A DNA stretch of 14,731 nt. Source: Zygnema cylindricum. Lineage: Eukaryota; Streptophyta; Zygnematophyceae; Zygnematales; Zygnemataceae. The position numbers and the translations under genes are program-made. Position 1 is the stretch's first letter. Each line of letters opens with the position of its first letter. The stretch covers positions 1 through 14,731 of the forward strand of contig JBBHKE010003040.1 in NCBI GenBank assembly GCA_037447655.1. The letters run 5' to 3'. Shown piece by piece: positions 8,905 through 14,731 of this stretch. Under the pieces are notes generated by a model. The model saw only the letters and a program-made list of their open reading frames with translations. It did no database searches and was not told the DNA's origin.

Positions 8905-9303
8905 TGTAAAGATAGAAACACACAAAGATATAAGGAAGACAAGATGTAGTGCGGAAGCAAGAGATAGGAAGAAGAGATCACTCCAGTAAAAGACAATATA
9001 TTTCAGCGGAATATTTCCCCTCTTACAAAAGATAGATTTCTCTCAAACGACTAAGTCATAAATACTCTCTCTCACGAAACAGCAAGTACTACGAATCGTA
9101 CGTGGTACCGAAAGTACACTGACGCACCAATCAAATAGTGGTACCTCCGAAACTACATAAGGTACGCGGTACAGCACGAAACAACTATACCGCCGTACAA
9201 ACCTAAAGTACTACGCACGCGAAATCAAACCAAACTATATTAAAACAAACCTATCACACCACGCCACACGTAACAACATAAATTTATATTAAGACGCTCA
9301 ACA
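8905..9303 (-). repeat. 5' LTR of the copia element (outer boundary tentative)
   Basis: The inner end is well placed: on the minus strand the sequence ends CTTTACA, two bases before the primer-binding site. The outer end is my choice of a TGTTGAGCG start at 9303, which gives a 399-bp LTR with TGT...ACA termini and a possible TATA-like element (TATTTATGA, minus strand) near 9065. The partner LTR is outside the window, so neither the outer boundary nor a target-site duplication (flanking taact at 9304-9308) can be verified. Confidence 0.5.
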
Positions 9304-9616
9304 TAACTGAGACGTCGTTTCACATTGAACCTCACCCTACTGAGCTATGTTATGTCTTTTTAGAAATTGCGAATTGTACATCGTCTCGCTTTTCCCAAAA
9401 GAACCATTCTCCTCGGCGTGAATTTTGTAAGCAACAATCACGGTTTGGAAAGTCTTGAGTCCATCGCATTTGATTCTTTTTATTTCGTACGATTGTGTAT
9501 CGTACATAAATGTCAAACACATTTTAATAAACAATATCCGTACCCAGCTTAAAGGTCATAGGGTCTAATTAACGTTATTTTACACTTCTCATTGCGAAAA
9601 ATCGTTTTAATATTAG
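9304..9616. other. Intervening sequence, no gene recognised
   Basis: About 310 bases between the copia LTR and the first MITE end. A minus-strand frame of about 65 codons (9534-9337) is open but matches no family I know, and has no start context or motif that would support it. I see nothing further here. Confidence 0.4.
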
Positions 9617-9756
9617 TAAGAGTGTGTCCCCCATGTGCCGAATAAAGGGTTTTATTTTTTGTTTTTGCTTAAAAACTTACCGCCGTACCGCTTAGATTAC
9701 AACACAAAAAATAAAGTGGAAAAATAGATGTAGAATTTGCGTCATCATCAAACTTA
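9617..9756 (+). mobile_element. Broken left end of a MITE related to the 12808 element
   Basis: After TAA (9617-9619) the sequence begins GAGTGTGTCCCCCATGTGCC and continues with an AAAGGGTTTTA block. This resembles the left end at 12808 (AGGCGTGTTCCCATTTG, then a TAAGGGTTTTTA block at matching distance). It runs only about 134 bp before the TTA (9754-9756) at which the 1754-bp element was inserted. I could not find a matching right end in 11514-12807, so it is either truncated or its right end is too diverged. Confidence 0.4.
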
Positions 9757-9772
9757 GGGCACTTTCCCATGT
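9757..9772 (+). repeat. Left terminal inverted repeat of the 1754-bp element
   Basis: GGGCACTTTCCCATGT, an exact reverse complement of 11495-11510. The sequence just inside (AACCGAAACTTTA) is not repeated at 11495 but is present, inverted, inside the right end of the 924-bp element (13706-13718). Confidence 0.85.
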
Positions 9773-10192
9773 AACCGAAACTTTAATCTTGTAACTTAGT
9801 TTCAAGCGAAGATTCTCCGTACAGATTTCGGAGCATTCCCATGTAAGCGCAAATAACTTGTTACTTCATAAAGTGACAAGCGTAGACATGTACGAAGAAT
9901 GTGACAAATCAACGTTACACAAAAGGTTGCGAAACATCCACACGGCTTCAATTTTAAACATCCACCCGCAAGCTGTACAGTTTTTGTCACTTCGCAATGT
10001 CTGTCCGCCACATTGTCAACGTGGACATTGCACATGTTTTAGGGTTTGTGACATTGTGAAGTCACACACGTCATGCTCAACTATGAAAGCGTCGACGTCA
10101 CAAATTCTATGTTTTTTTTCTACTTCGTGCACAAAAATTGTCAAAAACTTCCGAAACGTGCGACAGAATATGCATATTCCCTCACCTCATGG

Positions 10193-10236
10193 AACTATAT
10201 TTAAAATCACCTCGCAAGGTGATTTTAAATATAGTT
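10193..10236. repeat. 44-nt near-perfect hairpin (20-bp arms, 4-nt loop)
   Basis: The arms at 10193-10212 and 10217-10236 are exact reverse complements, separated by CGCA (10213-10216). The stem is AT-rich apart from a short GC segment next to the loop. It lies inside the 1754-bp element. It could extrude as a cruciform or be transcribed as a short hairpin RNA; neither is shown by sequence alone. Confidence 0.9.
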
Positions 10237-10462
10237 TGAAGATTAGCTGAAAAGACACAAAAGTGAGTCGAAACGCGCTTGATGTTGAAATAAGAAGTTT
10301 TATTGTATTTTCTAGGTCTAAATTAATTAGCAGAAAACATATAAACAAAATGTAGGCAGCCTGCCTCCATCTCTTCTCTCTTTCCCCCATACTTGTTGTA
10401 GTCACTGAAGGAGAGAGAGAGCGATGGATCCATGGATGCCTCAGCTCCATAGGAAGGACTAA

Positions 10463-10482
10463 AGAGTGACTTAAGTCACTCT
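10463..10482. repeat. 20-bp perfect palindrome
   Basis: agagtgacttaagtcactct reads identically on both strands. It is directly followed by a second inverted repeat, ctcaac (10481-10486) and gttgag (10494-10499). It sits about 20 bp before the tRNA-like segment and inside the 1754-bp element. It could be a dimeric protein-binding site or a terminus of an inserted short element. Confidence 0.85.
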
Positions 10483-10498
10483 CAACAAAAAACGTTGA

Positions 10499-10580
10499 GT
10501 CTAGCAGGGCTCGAACCCTTGACCGGCAGAGCGCGGCGTAGCCGTTAGCTCTAACCAGTCTGTCGTGGAAGTCCGTTAGG
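10499..10580 (-). other. tRNA-like sequence with Pol III B-box (degenerate tRNA or SINE head)
   Basis: The minus strand contains GGTTCGAGCCC, fitting the Pol III B-box, inside a T-arm-like stretch. Upstream is a D-arm-like TGGTTAGAGC. I could not fold a complete cloverleaf, and the acceptor stem does not close. Instead the middle (10521-10560) folds into a hairpin of 6, 5 and 4 bp stems with small bulges. This fits a decayed tRNA or a tRNA-derived SINE head more than a functional tRNA gene. Confidence 0.45.
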
Positions 10581-11330
10581 AGATATAGGGTTTCATTAAT
10601 ATTTAAACTATTTTGTTATACAAAAATCATTTAACTTAAATTCTTTACGGCACGCATAGATACAGTTTTACAAAATACGAAGTACTGTACTAAATTGAAA
10701 CGGATATAACGCATTTTGTTTCGACAACGAAACAAATATTTCGCAAGTATTTATTACGGCCGAGATTCCATTTCGCGTCAAATCTAACGGCGCACATCAT
10801 CGCCGAAATCTTGGAATGGTCACTTTGGCATTTAGTGATGTGGCATGACCTAGCGCCACGTGGAGGTATGACATTCGGTCGCGGGAATTTTGAGGAACGT
10901 ACAGACGAGTGGAAATTGACACGCGTCCGCCTAATAGCCTTGTCTTACAGAGGCCGTACAGAAAGTACATCGACAGTAGAACTTTCTGGTACTGTACAAT
11001 GTTCTGATTGGTTCGTACAGGCAGTAGATAGGGGTTGTGAGAGAGAACTAGGAAAAACTAGGACTTAGGAAAAATTAGGTAGATAGTCCTCTCTCTCTTT
11101 GAGAGTTTGTATAAATTAGCATCTTTGCCACCCTATAACTAATCAGCTGGTTGGCCGTTTTCAGTGATACTTTTTGCTACGGACTTAGGGGAGTCCAGGC
11201 TGCACAGGGCTGCAGTCAAATTGTCAGTTTGACATTTTGGGCAGCAGTGGTTGTGGCTTGAAGTGGGTTAGTTAAATACTATCTAGAGGCTTCCTGTATT
11301 CTGTAGTCCAATGGAGGAAACAGAATTGCA

Positions 11331-11369
11331 CTAGACGACAAACTGCATCGCGCTAGACGACAAACTGCA
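11331..11369. repeat. Direct repeat of 17 bp, 22-bp period
   Basis: ctagacgacaaactgca occurs at 11331-11347 and again at 11353-11369, with a few spacer bases. It lies near the right end of the 1754-bp element, where subterminal repeats that bind transposase often occur. Confidence 0.75.
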
Positions 11370-11494
11370 CATGTAAAGTTTTAAGGTAACGCAACTTGTA
11401 AGGTGGAAATTTTAATTTTTCGGTACGGCTTCAGATTTTTTCGTTTTTTTCCAAGTTATAGAGAAAAACGACACAAAATAACTATAGCTTTAGC

Positions 11495-11510
11495 ACATGG
11501 GAAAGTGCCC
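11495..11510 (-). repeat. Right terminal inverted repeat of the 1754-bp element
   Basis: ACATGGGAAAGTGCCC, the exact complement of the left repeat, followed by TTA. It is 16 of 16 bases identical, after which the two ends diverge. Confidence 0.85.
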
Positions 11511-11788
11511 TTAGTCTTCTGATTTTTGACCCATTGTCATGCCGCATTGTGTCCGTTGTATGCGCGCATGATATCAGTTGTATACACGCACGATTTTTGC
11601 ACGGACGCACGATTGTAGCACTCGCGCTTCGATTCATATTGGCGATTTACATATTTTTGAAGTGTACGCTATTCGCGTACATGTCTTGTTGAGCAAAGAC
11701 TAATTTCTGCGATTGTTTGTTTATTTCGTAGGTACACGATCCGAAGCATAGTTGTTCAAAACGTATTCTACGCACGATTCGAACGCGT

Positions 11789-12379
11789 GTACAATACGTA
11801 GAAACTGGAGAGGTCGATTTGAAAAAATCGTAAAAAACGTTAATGAATTTTTTTCCCCACAAATTTGTGCTTGTTCAAAAATTTGAATTGAACATGTACC
11901 GCAATTGGGAAGCTTGCCGTCAAATGAGCGGTTAAAATAACATTTATTTAAATAATTATCACATGGTTTCTAAATATCGTAAAATCTACATCAAACCGGT
12001 TACGGTCAATCTTCGTAGCAGATACTTGGTGCATATGTAGTCCCTGGCTCAACTCATCTGGACGTTGAATTAAAACGCCTATACACATTTTGAACTTATG
12101 GCGCTCAAATAGTTGAACGGCGCAACGTCTCTTTTTCGAAATGTGCGTGGACGTGAAGATAAATTTCCGTACATTTCTATGTACATTTTGATCAGTTTAC
12201 TGAACAGAAAGTACCGATACGTGAATCCAATCTTATCGTAAATTTCCGTACAGTTTCCGTAAATATTCGTACAGTGACTGTTACTTGTCTGTATGTTTCC
12301 GTAAAATTGCACTTTCAGTTTACAGTAGACGTTTTTTTGCGATTTTTTGAAAAGTCACGTACAATACGTAGAAACTGGA
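11789..12379 (+). repeat. Pair of exact 21-bp direct repeats about 570 bp apart
   Basis: gtacaatacgtagaaactgga is present at 11789-11809 and 12359-12379. A related poly-T/poly-A-rich context adjoins both copies. The copies could mark the ends of a segmental duplication or shared subterminal sequence of two elements. Confidence 0.7.
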
Positions 12380-12700
12380 AAAAAATGCGCATATTGAACA
12401 ACTAGGATTCGAAGGGACGTCCGGGGATATCGTTTGGATGTCGTACGAAATGATAGGAATAGACGTACGCGCATTTTCATTTGTACCTTACGTTTCACTT
12501 GTACCTTCGATTTTGTTGGTACTCTTTTTTTACCTCAAGTGGACTTTTTCGACGTACTACCTACATGTACAATGGACGTTTCGTTGGCGCTTTTTCATTA
12601 GGGCGCATTTAAGTCGTGAACCCATGTAGGTTCACACATACATTTAGATAGGAAGGGTTTTCACCCTCGGACAGTGGATTTTGTTACGCGTACAGCAGAC

Positions 12701-12727
12701 GATGTTGGCCGCCTATTGGCCAACATC
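12701..12727. repeat. Hairpin, 10-bp perfect arms and 7-nt loop
   Basis: gatgttggcc (12701-12710) pairs exactly with ggccaacatc (12718-12727) around gcctatt. On either strand it is not followed by a T-tract, so it is not a Pol III-style terminator. It is located about 80 bp before the left end of the 924-bp element. Confidence 0.75.
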
Positions 12728-12807
12728 TGAAGTAGTTTCGTTCATGTAAAGTAGGCTAGACTTAGGCTAGTTTCGTTTAAGCATAGCTTAGCTCCCACTT
12801 AGGCTAA

Positions 12808-13731
12808 AGGCGTGTTCCCATTTGTTCAAGTAAGGGTTTTTATCCGTCGTTTTCACAGAAAATGGGACTCGCAACGAGAAAATATTACGCCGTACGTAAA
12901 ATGAGCAAAAACACAAGTACTTTTTGCGTCATCTTGGAACTTGGAAGGTACAACAATTTGGCGTTATTATCATCGCGACCTACTTCTAGCTCATCTCATC
13001 TTCACACTTGCACTGGAATCAAATCACGACCTGATTTTTATCAAAATACTACCATATTGCCGAATAGAAATCCATGATTGCACGCGTCAAACGTTTTTAA
13101 AAAATTTATACGACGATGAGTACAATATATTTTTTCCCTTGCCCGTCACGCGCATGTACGTACGAAAATGACGAGTATGTACGGGAAAAAAATCATTAGG
13201 GTCTCGGACCTCCACTTTCATTCATAGGTCCTTTGCAAAATTGTGCGTCGTCCTCGTCTTTCCCCATATTTCTCACTCGACCACTCTTCTTTCTCTCGTA
13301 TGTACACGAGATGCAACAATAATAGTATCAAATGAAAGATTTTTTATTTTTTTTAATATTTTTGGTCTAGGTTTGATGGCATATCGAATAATAAAGGTAA
13401 GAAAACGAAATGGGAACCATGGCAGAAAATCACGTGACTGATGACGTCACATTACATGATTGCGACATGTCACAAAACCCTAAACATCTGGCGTCACTGG
13501 CGTCGACCTCTACAACCGTGCCTTTTTTAGGAAGTTTGGTAGTTTCGTAGTTGTCTACATTTCATTTCGTAGACTGTCGCACATTTTGTAGACGTCTACA
13601 ACTGTCGCATGTTTGAAGTACTGAAGGCGCAAGTAATGATTGACATAGGCACACTTTGAAAGGTACACCGTAAAATCTGCGCTAAAATCCAAAGTAACGT
13701 TGTAAAGTTTCGGTTACATGGGAACAAGCCC
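12808..13731. mobile_element. 924-bp non-autonomous DNA transposon (same MITE family)
   Basis: The left end AGGCGTGTTCCCAT (12808) and the complement of the right end, GGGCTTGTTCCCAT (13731), agree at 12 of 14 bases. They are flanked by TAA on both sides (12805-12807 and 13732-13734). The right end is closer still to the left end of the 1754-bp element: both continue with TTCCCATGTAACCGAAACTTTA. An internal block (about 13465-13488) is shared in inverted orientation with 10036-10055. No transposase-like frame is seen. It is assigned to PIF/Harbinger-type by TIR and TWA duplication. With a 3-bp duplication the left boundary is less certain than the right. Confidence 0.55.
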
Positions 13732-13734
13732 TAA

Positions 13735-14641
13735 TTTTGGACTTGGAAAAATTTAGATTTTGGACAAGAACTTCCTCTTTGGACAATAATTTTGTCGTTG
13801 CGTTTTGAAATTTTGGATAACACATTACAATGCTCTCTGTACGAGTCATTAATTACCACCGCTGGTACAAATATTATCCCCGCTGTTAAAGATATTGCGT
13901 TCAGACTTTACATTCGAAGATTCTTTCAAGATTTTAAGAATCGAATATTAATCTATGTGTTACCAACCAAAAAGAGCCACGCAAATAAAAACACACCAAT
14001 CGCTATAACTTTTGAAATACAACTCCAAATTGTGCGATTCTTTTGCGGACGTCTATCAAATTCATAACTCTATATTCGTAACACTTAAATACCCATTTAC
14101 GCACAAGTTCTATACCCTATTACTGTTACACAAAGGCAAAGCCCATCTTAGTCATATATGAAATGACACAGGTTAAAATGTAATACGTCTACGATGTCAT
14201 GAAAAGACATGCGATGTCAAAAGCTGTTACACAAAATAACGTACGTCATCACAAATTGTAGACATTGTCATCGACGAACACAATCGTCACACCTTTAAGT
14301 AATTATTTCATTGTTACACATTGGGACACTTGAAAATTGTGTATGTAGAATATGCGTTAATATAAAAAATAACTTCGCAAAGTCACAAGTACATGGCGAC
14401 ACACCATAAGTGAAGGGCGATGAGTGTTCAGCATGTGATCCAATCTAGTGGAAAACGAACAAAACTGAACAAGAATGTAAGTAACTTTTAAATGGCCGTA
14501 AATTAAGGAACTTTTAGAATAACTACCTTTACTATAACAAAACCTTTAGATTGGTCCACTGCTGTGATACCTTACCCCCAATAATGTTACCTATAGTGAC
14601 ACTTCACCTTCAATTGGTTAACATAAGTAAAAAACTCAGCC
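13735..14641. other. Non-coding interval, no gene recognised
   Basis: One plus-strand frame of about 90 codons (13792-14067) begins with a non-ATG codon and shows no motif. The part from about 14150 to 14340 is dense in gatgtc, gtcatc and ttacacatt-like words, similar in composition to the subterminal regions of the two MITEs, so it may be a further diverged family member. I support no specific feature here. Confidence 0.4.
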
Positions 14642-14731
14642 TTAGGGTACGACCCCATATACTTGTAACTTAGCGAACTTACTTTTTATTTTAGCGCGGA
14701 TCCGGCGGACCCGGATTTTAGGTGTCTCTTT
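14642..14731 (+). mobile_element. Possible left end of another MITE, cut by the window edge
   Basis: After TTA (14642-14644) the sequence GGGTACGACCCCATATACTTGTAACTTAG resembles the left end at 9757 in layout: a GGG start, CCCAT at matching distance, then CTTGTAACTTAG, which also occurs at 9787-9798. The right end would lie outside the window. A short inverted repeat atccgg/ccggat is at 14700-14716. Confidence 0.35.

Larger units (their letters stand above)
5561..9303 (-). mobile_element. Degenerate Ty1/copia retrotransposon (LTR-gag-PR-INT; RT missing)
   Basis: Minus strand, in order: LTR (8905-9303), primer-binding site (8891-8902), gag from the ATG at 8845 with a UBN2/DUF4219-like domain and tandem CCHC knuckles, protease, then integrase. 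Integrase immediately after protease is the Ty1/copia order, as opposed to Ty3/gypsy. Recognisable pol ends around 5950-5560, before any reverse transcriptase motif, where the other retroelement's LTR/leader region begins. There are in-frame stops at 8561 (TGA), 8094, 7044, 6882 and 6358 (all TAG), and single-base frameshifts near 8160 and 6790. Both protease and integrase have lost a catalytic residue. The copy is defective and truncated within the window. Confidence 0.85.
9757..11510. mobile_element. 1754-bp non-autonomous DNA transposon (PIF/Harbinger-like MITE)
   Basis: Perfect 16-bp terminal inverted repeats, GGGCACTTTCCCATGT at 9757-9772 and its complement at 11495-11510, are flanked on both sides by TTA (9754-9756 and 11511-11513). 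A TWA 3-bp target duplication with a GGG-start TIR is the hallmark of PIF/Harbinger and Tourist-type MITEs. No transposase-like ORF is present; the longest frames (85-130 codons) carry no motif. Its left flank shares a block (about 10036-10055) with the inverted right flank of the 12808-13731 element, supporting one family. It carries a 44-nt hairpin, a 20-bp palindrome, a tRNA-like segment and a 22-bp tandem repeat. At 1.75 kb it is long for a MITE and may contain other insertions. Confidence 0.7.
11514..12804. other. Non-coding interval between MITEs; short repeats only
   Basis: No gene is recognisable; the open frames here have no motifs. The interval holds an exact 21-bp direct repeat (gtacaatacgtagaaactgga at 11789-11809 and 12359-12379), four copies of TTCCGTA in 12165-12303, a hairpin at 12701-12727, a shorter one at 12616-12635, and three taggcta motifs near 12750-12806. 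It may be the remaining part of the broken element that starts at 9620. Confidence 0.5.

Noticed and set aside
9858-10250. Plus-strand open frame of 130 codons.
   Set aside because: It lies across the subterminal region and into the 44-nt hairpin of a MITE, has no motif, and shows biased composition rather than protein-like sequence.
10811-11068. Plus-strand open frame of 85 codons.
   Set aside because: It has no domain or conserved context and sits inside a non-autonomous transposon.
13792-14067. Plus-strand open frame of about 90 codons.
   Set aside because: It starts with a non-ATG codon and shows no recognisable family, so I leave it as unassigned sequence.
1-14731. CRISPR array, toxin-antitoxin or bacterial defence island.
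   Set aside because: There are no regularly spaced repeats, no tight gene packing with ribosome-binding sites, and all recognisable coding sequence belongs to eukaryotic LTR retroelements.

Overview
The window looks like a repeat-rich stretch of a eukaryotic nuclear genome. It contains two degraded LTR retrotransposons and a cluster of short non-autonomous DNA transposons, with no recognisable host gene, no prokaryotic operon and no CRISPR array. The Ty1/copia element has plant-like domain sequences and an initiator-Met type primer-binding site, so a green-lineage host is my best guess. The sequence does not prove it, and I name no species.

Positions 1 to about 5560 hold the 5' part of a gag-protease LTR retroelement on the minus strand (Ty3/gypsy-like by gene order; the reverse transcriptase lies beyond position 1). 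Reading right to left: an LTR/leader region (about 5560-4546), a long Pro/Ser-rich N-terminal region (4545 to about 2580), a capsid-like region with a first CCHC knuckle, a second CCHC knuckle, an acidic/Pro-rich C-terminus, and a retropepsin at the window edge. The reading frame is broken by several frameshifts, a 32-bp tandem duplication and in-frame stops.

Positions about 5560 to 9303 hold a Ty1/copia element, also minus strand: LTR (8905-9303), PBS (8891-8902), gag with two CCHC knuckles inside RGG-rich sequence, protease, and integrase. Reverse transcriptase and RNase H are missing. The pol sequence stops being recognisable close to where the first element's LTR region begins, so the first element probably inserted into copia pol. 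The copia protease active-site Asp is replaced by Asn, and the integrase catalytic Glu codon is a TAG.

Positions about 9617-14731 are non-coding and filled with related terminal inverted repeats flanked by TTA/TAA. These fit PIF/Harbinger-type (Tourist-like) MITEs: one of 1754 bp (9757-11510), one of 924 bp (12808-13731), a broken left end (9620-9753) and a possible further left end at 14645. The 1754-bp element carries a near-perfect 44-nt hairpin, a 20-bp perfect palindrome and a tRNA-like/Pol III B-box sequence that can fold as a hairpin.

The most notable oddity is the in-frame stop spectrum of the two retroelements: by my reading 12 TAG, 3 TGA and 1 TAA. This could reflect context-dependent methyl-cytosine decay or, less likely, UAG readthrough or reassignment. 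The integrase catalytic-Glu site is the informative one.
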